From Deltaproteobacteria bacterium (lineage in GTDB: Bacteria > Desulfobacterota > Binatia > DP-6): a DNA stretch of 6,455 bases. Of the stretch, positions 1-5,442 are shown piece by piece. The notes below the pieces were generated by a model, which saw only the letters and a program-made list of their open reading frames with translations, was not told the DNA's origin and made no database searches. How positions within the stretch are numbered: position 1 is the stretch's first letter; every line of letters begins with the position of its first letter. The position numbers were made by a program, and so were the translations under genes. Location: contig VBLA01000328.1 of NCBI GenBank assembly GCA_005879245.1, positions 1 through 6,455 on the forward strand, in the 5' to 3' direction.

Positions 1-30
1 GTTTCGCTCTACAGCCGAGACTTCAGGCAC

Positions 31-45
31 CCCGGTTGAGCCGGG
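31..45 (+). other. small hairpin in the leader of the first gene
   Basis: CCCGG (31-35), loop TTGAG, CCGGG (41-45): a perfect 5-bp stem lying 22 nt before the first start codon. No T-run follows, so it is not a standard intrinsic terminator. It could be the remains of a terminator for an upstream gene or a leader structure. Bases 1-39 also read VSLYSRDFRHPG-stop, which might be the end of an upstream gene but is too short to support. Short GC stems are common in DNA this GC-rich. Confidence 0.25.
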
Positions 46-67
46 ACTTACTACAGGGAGGTCCAGG

Positions 68-436
68 ATGAGAAGGTTTGTACTTACGGGCTGCTCGCTC
101 TTGCTGGTGCTGGGTATGTTGTCGTCGACACGAGCCGCTCATGAGGGCGGGGGTAAGGAGGTGAGCGTCAAGGGCGAGGTGATCGACACCTTCTGCTACA
201 CCACCATGGGCGCGAAGGGTCCGTCCCACAAGCAGTGCGGGATCGACTGCGCCCACAAGGGCATCCCCGTGGGGTTGCTCGAGTCCACGGGGAAGATGCA
301 CATCCTCCTGCCGACCAAGGACAAGACCGCCCTGTCCGACGACGTGATCAACCGAATGGGCGAGACGGTGACCGTCACGGGCCACGAGCACATGAAGGGG
401 GGGCTGGCCTTCCTCACCGCCGAGTCGGTGAAATGA
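68..436 (+). CDS. small secreted protein with a conserved-looking Cys/His motif
   Basis: A 122-residue exported protein. The start is set by a good ribosome site (GGAGG at 57-61, 6 nt before ATG) and by a signal peptide beginning there: MRR, a hydrophobic run at about 4-18, and a plausible cleavage after STRA (residue 23). The frame is open upstream to the window edge, but no better start precedes this one. The mature part starts with a beta-like stretch (EVSVKGEVIDTFCY) and contains C43, H54, C57, C61 and H63 (HKQCGIDCAHKG), then GIPVGLLE and a C-terminal VTVTGHEHMKGGLAFL. I recall similar small periplasmic proteins with a GEV.D..CY...H..C...C...G.P.GLL pattern in uncharacterised families, possibly OB-fold-like. 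The clustered Cys/His suggests metal or heme binding or a disulfide (inference). It is probably co-transcribed with the membrane protein 4 nt downstream. Molecular function is unknown. Confidence 0.85.
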   Translation: MRRFVLTGCSLLLVLGMLSSTRAAHEGGGKEVSVKGEVIDTFCYTTMGAKGPSHKQCGIDCAHKGIPVGLLESTGKMHILLPTKDKTALSDDVINRMGETVTVTGHEHMKGGLAFLTAESVK

Positions 437-440
437 TCGG

Positions 441-923
441 GTGCTAGAGGTCCTGCTTCCGGGAGCGCAGCACCTCCAAAACGTCCATCCGCTCGTCGTA
501 CATTTCCCTCTCGCTTTCCTGGGAGGTGCGGCGCTCCTCTACGGCCTCGCGTGGGTGACGGGACGCGACTCCCTGGCCACGATAGGGCTCTGGCTCCTGA
601 TACTGGGGACCATCGCGGCCGTCACCGCCGTGGCGACGGGGCTCTGGGCCGAGGACGGCGTGATGGTCGCCCCCTCGGTCCGTGCGGAGCTCCTCGAGCA
701 GCACGAGCGGCTGATGCTCATGACGCTCGGCCTGAGCGTTGCACTGGCAGCGTGGGCGCTCGTGGCGCGTCCCCTGCCAGCGCGCGGCCGCGCCGTGTTC
801 CTGATTCTCTTCCTCGTCCTCCTCGCGCTGATGTCGCGCGGCGCCGACTTCGGCGGCCGGATGGTCTACGACTACAACGCGGGGGGCAGCGCCTGTCCGC
901 AGCCCATCGAGTTCACCCGGTGA
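441..923 (+). CDS. DUF2231-family four-helix membrane protein
   Basis: A 160-residue integral membrane protein. It has four hydrophobic segments at about residues 15-40, 46-69, 92-110 and 117-133. The N-terminal NVHPLVVHFPLAFL (H16, H21), a mid-protein EQHERLML with H88 between helices 2 and 3, and the C-terminal RGADFGGRMVYDYN match the pattern of DUF2231 membrane proteins as I know them. That family is uncharacterised; its conserved His residues have been thought compatible with heme or metal ligation, which is inference here. The start is GTG, 4 nt after the preceding stop; no ATG precedes the HPLVVHFP motif in frame, so translation is probably coupled to the upstream gene. The tail ends in GGSACPQPIEFTR, with one Cys (C152). 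Pairing with a secreted Cys/His protein and a nearby heme-motif protein suggests an envelope redox role, unproven. Confidence 0.85.
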   Translation: MLEVLLPGAQHLQNVHPLVVHFPLAFLGGAALLYGLAWVTGRDSLATIGLWLLILGTIAAVTAVATGLWAEDGVMVAPSVRAELLEQHERLMLMTLGLSVALAAWALVARPLPARGRAVFLILFLVLLALMSRGADFGGRMVYDYNAGGSACPQPIEFTR

Positions 924-950
924 GGCGCTGCGAGAAAAGCTAGCCGGCTC

Positions 951-1646
951 TCAGTTCGCGAACGGCCAGTAGCCGTACCGGGCCGCATACAGCGAGGCCC
1001 AGTGGGTGAGGACCGACGGGTTGGCAGGGCCGAACTCGCACGGGCCCACGTGCTCCGCGTCCTGGTACTGATAGGCCTGCGGGCTGTGGTTGTTGTGGCA
1101 CACGCGGCAGGACTCCGGATGCAGACGATCCATCTCGACCCGCACGCGGCCGCGCGGCAGGTCGACGTCGAAAACGTCGTGCAGCATGACGCGACGGAGA
1201 CGCAGCGTGGCATCGTCCGAATCGTAGGCGCCGAAGGCCCATCGCCCGTCCGCGAGTTTTTCCACCACCCGAATCTCGAAGAGCGTCTCCGTGGGGACGG
1301 TCTTCAAGAAGAAGCGATGAACGACACGGGTTCCGACGGGATACTCCCAGATCTCCTGCCCGGCGCCGTCCCAGTGGCGCATGATCTGCGCCCCCGCCGG
1401 CAGACGCGCGGCGTGATCCTCTTCGAAGACGTCGTCGCGTGTGACGTCATCGGGTGTGAAGTGAGGCGGCCCGTTGCTGGCGGGCCCCGTCAGGTCCGGA
1501 GCGCCGTCGTACGAGACGTAGCCACCCGCTTCCACGACGTCCGCCGCCACTTCATCCGGCAGTCCGCGGGATTGCGGCTGGGTTCCCTCGATTCGCTGCG
1601 CGACGGCCAGGAGACCGACGAGCAGCGCGGTGACGCGAACCCACAC
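951..1646 (-). CDS. secreted protein with one CXXCH heme-c motif
   Basis: A 231-residue exported protein. The start is GTG at 1646; an in-frame TAG lies 12 nt further upstream and no ATG lies between. The N-terminus MWVRVTALLVGLLAVA is a short signal peptide with likely cleavage after AVA (residue 16). Residues about 83-150 (LPAGAQI, IWEYPVGTRVVHRFFL, LFEIRVVEKLADGRWAFGAYD) are beta-rich. They resemble the 'phi-P-x-G-T-hphi-K-TF ... ET-R-hhh ... W' block of the uncharacterised SO2930/HNE_0200-type (TIGR03806) cytochrome-like proteins; this is recall, not a search. The single CRVCH at residues 180-184 should bind one covalent heme c. No Met follows it, so a His (H187, H200 or H215) or no sixth ligand would have to serve. 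One more Cys (C203) follows. It converges on the DUF2231 gene with 27 nt between them. Likely role: periplasmic electron transfer or heme-based sensing (inference). Confidence 0.8.
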   Translation of the reverse strand: MWVRVTALLVGLLAVAQRIEGTQPQSRGLPDEVAADVVEAGGYVSYDGAPDLTGPASNGPPHFTPDDVTRDDVFEEDHAARLPAGAQIMRHWDGAGQEIWEYPVGTRVVHRFFLKTVPTETLFEIRVVEKLADGRWAFGAYDSDDATLRLRRVMLHDVFDVDLPRGRVRVEMDRLHPESCRVCHNNHSPQAYQYQDAEHVGPCEFGPANPSVLTHWASLYAARYGYWPFAN

Positions 1647-1787
1647 CGCGATGGGCTACCACCGGCAATGCCCGAGCCGTGAGCGCAGCCGCTGTCGCAT
1701 CTGCCTCCCACGCGCCGGCCGCGCCCCCCAGGCGCCTCTTGCCGCACCGTGCCTTGTCAGCACCCGCCGTGAGCGTAGCTACAACCC
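1647..1787. promoter_or_regulatory. divergent intergenic region with palindromic GTAGCTAC
   Basis: This 141-nt gap separates two divergent starts. The perfect palindrome GTAGCTAC (1775-1782) gives GCTACGCT reading toward the heme gene (minus strand, TACGCT at 1777-1772) and GCTACAAC reading toward the small plus-strand gene. On the minus strand this would put transcription start near 1765 and leave a leader of about 120 nt. On the plus strand TTGTCA (1754-1759) could be a -35, but its spacing of 20 nt to TACAAC is long. Promoter function is inferred from motif recurrence in this window, not from a strong sigma-70 match. Confidence 0.35.
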
Positions 1788-2054
1788 ATGACGCCCGAGC
1801 AGGCGCAGATGGCCGAGGACCTGAGACGCGAGGCCGAGGGGCTCCTCGACCGCTGGTATCCGGGCACCGGGGTGACCGTCGACTGGACGGGCGATGCCTA
1901 CCTGCTGCAGGTGGCGCGCGGCTACCGGCTCGCGGCGCCGATCTGGGTGCGGCCGGAGCGGCTCGGCACGATGGAAGCCCTGATCGCCCTGCGGGGCGAG
2001 CTCGTCCGAGCGGCGTGGCGGCTGGCGACGCCGGAGCGATCGCCCGTCGGTTGA
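1788..2054 (+). CDS. small hypothetical protein, 88 aa
   Basis: I do not recognise this protein. It is soluble, with no signal peptide or membrane segment. Residues 3-22 form a charged, probably helical stretch (EQAQMAEDLRREAEGLL), followed by WYPGTGVTVDWTGDAYLLQVARGYRL, which looks like two or three beta strands, and a final helix (MEALIALRGELVRAAWRL). Codon use is strongly G/C-ending, like its neighbours, which supports real coding. An in-frame TAG sits 12 nt before the ATG at 1788, so no earlier start is possible. There is no good ribosome site there; ATG at 1809 (residue 8), preceded by a weak AGG, is an alternative giving 81 residues. It ends 9 nt before the convergent BtuF-like gene. 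No operon partner is visible. Confidence 0.65.
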   Translation: MTPEQAQMAEDLRREAEGLLDRWYPGTGVTVDWTGDAYLLQVARGYRLAAPIWVRPERLGTMEALIALRGELVRAAWRLATPERSPVG

Positions 2055-2063
2055 TTCGCCGCC

Positions 2064-3014
2064 CTACGGGGCTTCGTCTCGTACTCTTTCGACCGCGCCC
2101 GCCGGAAAATGATCTCCGAAGCGCTCGGGGTGGAGGATCCCCGCGAGGATCTCCAGGCTCTCGACGATGCGCGGCCCTGGACGGCTGAAGTAGGCGGAGC
2201 CGTCGACGACGTAGATCGCCCCGTCGCGCACCGCAGGCAAAGCCGCCCAGCCCGGCCGCGTCCGCAGGAATGGGAGATCGACCCGCGTGCGGCCGATGTC
2301 ATAGCCGCAGCACGCGAGCACGAGCACCTCCGGCTGTGCCTCGACGACCGCGTCCCACGCGACGCGGGTCGCGTCCTCGCCCGTGCGCCCGAGCGGCTCC
2401 ACGCCGCCCGCGATCTCGACCAGCTCCGGGATCCAATGCCCGCAGCGATACGGCGGATCGATCCACTCGAGCACGATGCAGCGACGGCGGGGCTGACCGG
2501 CCACTCGCGTCCGGACCGCCGCGACCCGCCGCTCGAGTGCGGCGACGACCCCCATGCCGCGTTCCGGAACGCCCAGGAGCTCGGCCACCGTCTGCACGTC
2601 GCGGAAGATGTCCGCCACGCTCGAGGGTTCGAGACTGGCGACGCGCGGCGGCCCGGGCAGCGTCGCGGCGAAGGCGGCGACGCTGCCATACGCCACCGCG
2701 CAGACGTCGCAGAGACGCTGCGTCAGGATGACGTCGGGACGGAGGCGGCGCACGAGCTCCTCGTCGAGGGTGTAGAGGGTGCCCGTGGCGGCGAGCGCGT
2801 CGGTCACCCAGCGGTCGGCGGCCGCACTCGGCAGGTGTCCGCCGTGGATCGCGCAGTGTGTAACCCGAGGGATGCCATTCACCTCGGGCGGATGGTCACA
2901 CTCGTGGCTGACGCCGACGCCGGGACAACGGCCAGCGTCATGAGGCGCTGCCGCCCGAGCGCCGGGCCTCCTCGGATGCGCGGGCGGATGTTTTCGCGGT
3001 CGCGTCGGCTTCAC
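2064..3014 (-). CDS. BtuF-like (PF01497) binding-fold protein with a disrupted N-terminus
   Basis: The open frame gives 316 residues from a GTG at 3014. From VGVSHECDHP (residues 33-42) on, it matches the signal-less 'cobalamin-binding protein' branch of the periplasmic-binding PF01497/BtuF family: LDEELVRRLRPDVILTQ (83-99) with LCDVCAV, LEWIDPPY (182-189), GHWIPE (192-197) and FSRPGPR (276-282). Family members normally begin with about 25 residues of the type 'M-R-I-V-S-L-L-P-S-A-T-E-I-V' just before this point. Here that segment is absent and is replaced by a Pro/Arg-rich stretch that is an out-of-frame reading of the DedA 3' end. The 3014 GTG overlaps DedA by 77 nt and has no spaced ribosome site. 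An ATG at 2941 overlaps the DedA stop as ATGA but is one frame off. The gene may be broken, mis-assembled, or begin late (GTG at 2882). Substrate (corrinoid or iron chelate) is not known; no permease or ATPase genes are adjacent. Confidence 0.75.
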   Translation of the reverse strand: MKPTRPRKHPPAHPRRPGARAAAPHDAGRCPGVGVSHECDHPPEVNGIPRVTHCAIHGGHLPSAAADRWVTDALAATGTLYTLDEELVRRLRPDVILTQRLCDVCAVAYGSVAAFAATLPGPPRVASLEPSSVADIFRDVQTVAELLGVPERGMGVVAALERRVAAVRTRVAGQPRRRCIVLEWIDPPYRCGHWIPELVEIAGGVEPLGRTGEDATRVAWDAVVEAQPEVLVLACCGYDIGRTRVDLPFLRTRPGWAALPAVRDGAIYVVDGSAYFSRPGPRIVESLEILAGILHPERFGDHFPAGAVERVRDEAP

Positions 3015-3591
3015 CTCCGAGGCCCGTGCGGCCGACCCACGCCCGGAGCGCCAGGTAGCCGGTGAGACCGAGGAGCCCGAGCAGCACGAGCCAGTGCTGC
3101 ACGCGGCTGACGTTGTGCGCGGCCCGCAGCGCTCGGTCCGAGAAGAGGAAGCCGAGCGTGGTCATCGCCGGCACGAAGATCGCGGCGCCGGCCGCCTCCG
3201 CCAGGCCGAAGCTGACGGGCGACACGCGGAACGTGCCCGCGGCGAGGAAGGTGACGACGCGGAATCCGAGCAGGAAGCGAGCAGCGAACACCGCGCGCGC
3301 ACCGTGCCGCTCGACCGCCTGACGGACGCTCTCGAGCCGCGCCGCCCCGAAGAGTCGGGCGAGCGACGGGTGCGCCACGATGTCCTGCCCGTACCGTCGG
3401 CCGACCCAGTAGATGATCCAGTCCGCGGTCGCCACTCCGAGGAACCCCACCAGGTTCACGCTGCGCAGACCCACGAGGTGTTGCCGCGCCAGAACCCCCG
3501 CGCCGAGAAGCGTCACGTCCTCCGGGATCGGAAGACCCACCCCGCCACCGACGAGCAGGAGAAAGATCGCCAGCAGGGTCCAGATCACCAC
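2938..3591 (-). CDS. DedA-family (SNARE-associated, PF09335) membrane protein
   Basis: A 217-residue polytopic inner-membrane protein. Hydrophobic stretches lie at about 3-20, 27-37, 46-64, 107-119, 130-150 and 166-185. Family signatures are visible: GGGVGLPIPEDVTLLGAG (residues 15-32), ATADWIIYWVGRRYG (54-68) and VFAARFLLGFRVVTFLAAG (101-119) with R105 and R111. DedA proteins support membrane homeostasis, and some act as lipid-carrier (undecaprenyl-phosphate or phospholipid) transporters; the substrate of this one cannot be told. The start is GTG at 3591, chosen because AAGGAGG (minus strand, 3603-3597) lies 5 nt upstream; GTG at 3588 is also possible. An ATG at 3596 is out of frame and hits a stop at once. 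The C-terminal ~25 residues (GGEADATAKTSARASEEARRSGGSAS) are hydrophilic low-complexity tail. The stop codon overlaps the next ATG (ATGA), suggesting an operon with the BtuF-like gene. Confidence 0.93.
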   Translation of the reverse strand: MVIWTLLAIFLLLVGGGVGLPIPEDVTLLGAGVLARQHLVGLRSVNLVGFLGVATADWIIYWVGRRYGQDIVAHPSLARLFGAARLESVRQAVERHGARAVFAARFLLGFRVVTFLAAGTFRVSPVSFGLAEAAGAAIFVPAMTTLGFLFSDRALRAAHNVSRVQHWLVLLGLLGLTGYLALRAWVGRTGLGGEADATAKTSARASEEARRSGGSAS

Positions 3592-3596
3592 GACAT

Positions 3597-3603
3597 CCTC
3601 CTT
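3597..3603 (-). promoter_or_regulatory. ribosome binding site that sets the DedA start
   Basis: AAGGAGG on the minus strand is a near-perfect Shine-Dalgarno sequence 5 nt before GTG 3591 and 8 nt before GTG 3588. It decides between these tandem GTG codons and the closer, out-of-frame ATG at 3596. Confidence 0.8.
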
Positions 3604-3613
3604 AGCACACGCA

Positions 3614-3632
3614 GAGCGCTCGTTCAGCGCTC
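3614..3632 (-). repeat. perfect inverted repeat GAGCGCT-N5-AGCGCTC
   Basis: Arms at 3614-3620 and 3626-3632, 7 bp each, with a 5-nt centre CGTTC. It lies 23 nt before the DedA GTG and 11 nt before its ribosome site. It could be an operator for a dimeric regulator or, in the transcript, a hairpin close to the ribosome site. It is not followed by a T-run in either direction, so it is not a terminator. Confidence 0.45.
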
Positions 3633-3633
3633 C

Positions 3634-3661
3634 ACGGCAAGCAGTCTGCCGTAGAGCTTGC
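3634..3661 (-). repeat. two overlapping, mutually exclusive inverted repeats
   Basis: ACGGCA (3634-3639) pairs with TGCCGT (3647-3652). GCAAGC (3637-3642) pairs with GCTTGC (3656-3661). The two left arms share bases 3637-3639, so only one stem can form at a time. The putative DedA -10 (3664-3659) overlaps the outer arm, so protein binding to this DNA could affect promoter use. This may also be chance in GC-rich DNA. Confidence 0.3.
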
Positions 3662-3798
3662 GTAGCGGGCGGGACCGCCCCTTTCTCACCCGCTGTGTTC
3701 GAGACCCGCGCTGGCGCGTGCTACGCTTTTCACTGCGCGGCGTGCCGCCGTACCGTCGTCGGCACCGCTAGGCGACGAAGAGGGGCTGAGGAGGAGAG

Positions 3799-4107
3799 AT
3801 GCGGAAGTATCTGCTAGCGGGAGCTCTCGTTTGCTTGGCAGGGGGTTGCGCGGTTTCTGGCACCGTTCCGGGTAGATTGGTCGTGAGCCCTCCGCCGGTC
3901 GTCGTGGACACGGCCGCACACTGGCAGTGGGGAATGTGGCCGCACCCCGTCGTCGTTCATGAGTACGTGGTCCACGACCAGCCCGTATACATCGAGCACC
4001 ACCACTACTATCCCTTCTACGACCGGATCCATCACGTCCACCACGACCACGACCATGACCACGGTAGGCACGAGGGCTGGTACAAGCATCACGGGGACGA
4101 CGATTAG
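3799..4107 (+). CDS. small His-rich lipoprotein
   Basis: A 102-residue envelope protein. The N-terminus MRKYLLAGALVCLAGGC is a lipoprotein signal peptide; C17 after LAGG is the likely lipidated residue (a slightly atypical lipobox, with Ala rather than Leu at -3). The ribosome site AGGAGG (3789-3794) lies 4 nt before the ATG. The mature protein has a Pro/Val stretch (VVSPPPVVVD), then 17 His between residues 41 and 98, including HHH (67-69) and HHVHHDHDHDHGRH (78-91), and ends in DDD. His/Asp tails of this kind often bind divalent metals (Zn, Ni, Cu, Co), so metal buffering or protection at the envelope is reasonable, but it is inference. I do not recognise a named family. It is followed after 6 nt by the hydrolase gene, so the two are probably co-transcribed. 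Confidence 0.8.
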   Translation: MRKYLLAGALVCLAGGCAVSGTVPGRLVVSPPPVVVDTAAHWQWGMWPHPVVVHEYVVHDQPVYIEHHHYYPFYDRIHHVHHDHDHDHGRHEGWYKHHGDDD

Positions 4108-4113
4108 CTCGGG

Positions 4114-5301
4114 ATGCTGACGCCCGACCTCGTAGTCCTCGTTCCGGGATTCCTCGGCTTCGCGCGGCTGGGCGGCTTCTACACCTTCGCCGACCGGCTG
4201 GTGGCGGCGCTGCGCGGGCTCCTGGAGGAGCCACTCGGCTATGCCGTCCCGGTCGTGCCGTGCACGATCCTGCCGGGCCACGCGCTCGCGCGACGGCAGC
4301 GCCATCTCCTCGACTCCCTGGGCCAACTCGCGACCGAGAAGTTGAAAGGCGTGGAGCGCATCCACCTCGTGGGTCACAGCGCCGGCGGTGTCGACGCGCA
4401 GCTCCTCACCTGCACGACGCCGCTCGACGGCGGAGCGTGGAGTCGGGGGGACGAGCGAGTTCGGCGAAGGATCACCTCGGTCGTCACCATTGCGGCCCCG
4501 CACTACGGAACCTACCTTGCAGAGAGTCGGCTCGCCCACTGGGGTGAGAACCCCTTCCGCCATCCCGGGGCGCTCCTTCCGGAGGCCATCACGTTGCTCC
4601 ACCTTGCCCTGGGCGTGCCCCGGGCGGCGGCGGCTCTGGTAGGACTTACGCTCGCGTCACCCAACGACGTGATGAAGTTCATGCTGGAGGTGGCGCGCCA
4701 TCACGAGCTCATCGCCGATCTCCGTCCTGCCAACATGGAGAGGCTCCGCTCGACGTTCGACCCGGACCCGGCGGTGCCACTCACCTGCTTCGTGACCGGC
4801 ACGGAGGTGCAGCCGCAGGGTGACCGTCCCAGCGATCCCTTTTTCCAGGATCTGTACGGGCTGACGGCGGGCGACGATCAGCGACCGGCGCCCTCGGCCG
4901 CGGTGGAGCGGTGCGGGGGCCTCCTCCGCCGCGTCGTGAAGAGCCGGCCGGGGCTGGTGATCCGCAGCGAGAGTGGCGCGATGCCGGCGTCCATCGACCT
5001 CGGCCTCAACGATGGCGTCGTCAATACGGTTCGCCAGCTGGTCGACCCGGATGACGAACGTCAGGTGGGTGGATTCGTCGTAGCGGATCATGCGGATGTC
5101 CTCGGGCACTACGACCGCCAGGACGCGCTGATCGACGGGCCGCCCTACAACGCGGGCCTGTTTCACAGCGGTGCCGGGTTCGGCGACGACGAGTTCTTCA
5201 CCCTGTATCGACGGGTGGCCCATATCCTTCTGAAGGCCATCCCGGGTGCCGGCTTCGAATGGGAGCCGGTTCCCGCCGTCGTCTCCGTCCAGGTGACCTA
5301 G
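4114..5301 (+). CDS. alpha/beta-hydrolase, lipase/esterase-like
   Basis: A 395-residue soluble protein with no signal peptide. It opens with a first strand and oxyanion-type turn, LVVLVPGFLG (residues 6-15). The nucleophile elbow GHSAGG (87-92) places the catalytic serine at S89. A later LNDGVV places a probable acid at D300, and ADHADVLGHYD supplies the base, H326 or H332. This order and spacing fit triacylglycerol-lipase-like carboxylester hydrolases (COG1075-type), with about 200 residues between Ser and Asp that probably carry a cap or lid. Substrate is unknown. The ATG is 6 nt after the lipoprotein stop with no strong ribosome site, so translation is likely coupled. A cytoplasmic hydrolase behind an envelope lipoprotein gives little functional hint. 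The product could equally be an esterase or a depolymerase-like enzyme. Confidence 0.85.
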   Translation: MLTPDLVVLVPGFLGFARLGGFYTFADRLVAALRGLLEEPLGYAVPVVPCTILPGHALARRQRHLLDSLGQLATEKLKGVERIHLVGHSAGGVDAQLLTCTTPLDGGAWSRGDERVRRRITSVVTIAAPHYGTYLAESRLAHWGENPFRHPGALLPEAITLLHLALGVPRAAAALVGLTLASPNDVMKFMLEVARHHELIADLRPANMERLRSTFDPDPAVPLTCFVTGTEVQPQGDRPSDPFFQDLYGLTAGDDQRPAPSAAVERCGGLLRRVVKSRPGLVIRSESGAMPASIDLGLNDGVVNTVRQLVDPDDERQVGGFVVADHADVLGHYDRQDALIDGPPYNAGLFHSGAGFGDDEFFTLYRRVAHILLKAIPGAGFEWEPVPAVVSVQVT

Positions 5302-5442
5302 GCCGTCGCGTGGCCCGACGGTCGTGGGCCATTGCCGCCCGACGGGCACAAGGACTACGCTCAGCCGGGCGTGAACTCACCGGCGTCGAGCTACGTCATC
5401 CGGGTTGGCACGCTACGCCGATCACAAGTCGCAGGAGGGAGC
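5302..5442 (+). promoter_or_regulatory. leader and probable promoter of the dehydrogenase gene
   Basis: This 141-nt gap follows the hydrolase. TTGCCG (5332-5337), an 18-nt spacer and TACGCT (5356-5361) form the best sigma-70-like promoter candidate in the window, placing the start near 5368 and a leader of about 75 nt. A second GCTACGC at 5412-5418 lies closer to the gene. An inverted repeat TGGCCC (5311-5316) / GGGCCA (5326-5331), with a 9-nt loop, lies just after the hydrolase stop; it lacks a T-run, so it is at most a weak terminator. Confidence 0.4.
5433..5438 (+). promoter_or_regulatory. ribosome binding site that sets the dehydrogenase start
   Basis: AGGAGG lies 4 nt before ATG 5443. 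The frame is open further upstream to a TTG at 5332, but the extra 37 residues have no SDR-like character and that TTG has no ribosome site, so 5443 is preferred. Confidence 0.8.

Larger units (their letters stand above)
3592..3798. promoter_or_regulatory. divergent intergenic region with promoters and inverted repeats
   Basis: This 207-nt gap separates DedA (leftward) from the lipoprotein (rightward). No coding frame here is supported. Toward the lipoprotein, TGCTACGCT at 3719-3727 fits an extended -10 (TG-N-TACGCT) and would leave a leader of about 65 nt. Toward DedA, GCTACGCA on the minus strand (3666-3659) would leave a leader of about 60 nt that contains two of the inverted repeats listed separately. 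No convincing -35 is seen for either, so the promoter calls rest on the shared motif. Confidence 0.4.

Noticed and set aside
68..94. Lipobox-like LTGC at residues 6-9 of the first protein
   Set aside because: The Cys comes before, not after, the main hydrophobic run, so an ordinary signal peptide cleaved near residue 23 is more likely.
1002..1682. Long plus-strand open frame opposite the heme-motif protein
   Set aside because: It is the antisense of a gene with a signal peptide, CXXCH motif and better codon use; its own product has no recognisable features. The same applies to the long frames at 2109-3065 (+), 3814-4602 (-), 4657-5349 (-) and 5422-5937 (-), which are GC-rich shadows.
3667..3684. 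GGGCG-GGAC-CGCCC followed by CTTT as a plus-strand terminator
   Set aside because: No plus-strand gene lies upstream for it to terminate, and the T-run is only three bases.
5311..5331. Inverted repeat TGGCCC-N9-GGGCCA as a Rho-independent terminator for the hydrolase gene
   Set aside because: Only six base pairs with a nine-base loop and no following T-run; kept only as a note in the leader entry.
5332..5442. 37-residue N-terminal extension of the dehydrogenase from TTG 5332
   Set aside because: No ribosome site at the TTG, an excellent one at ATG 5443, and the extension covers the likely promoter.
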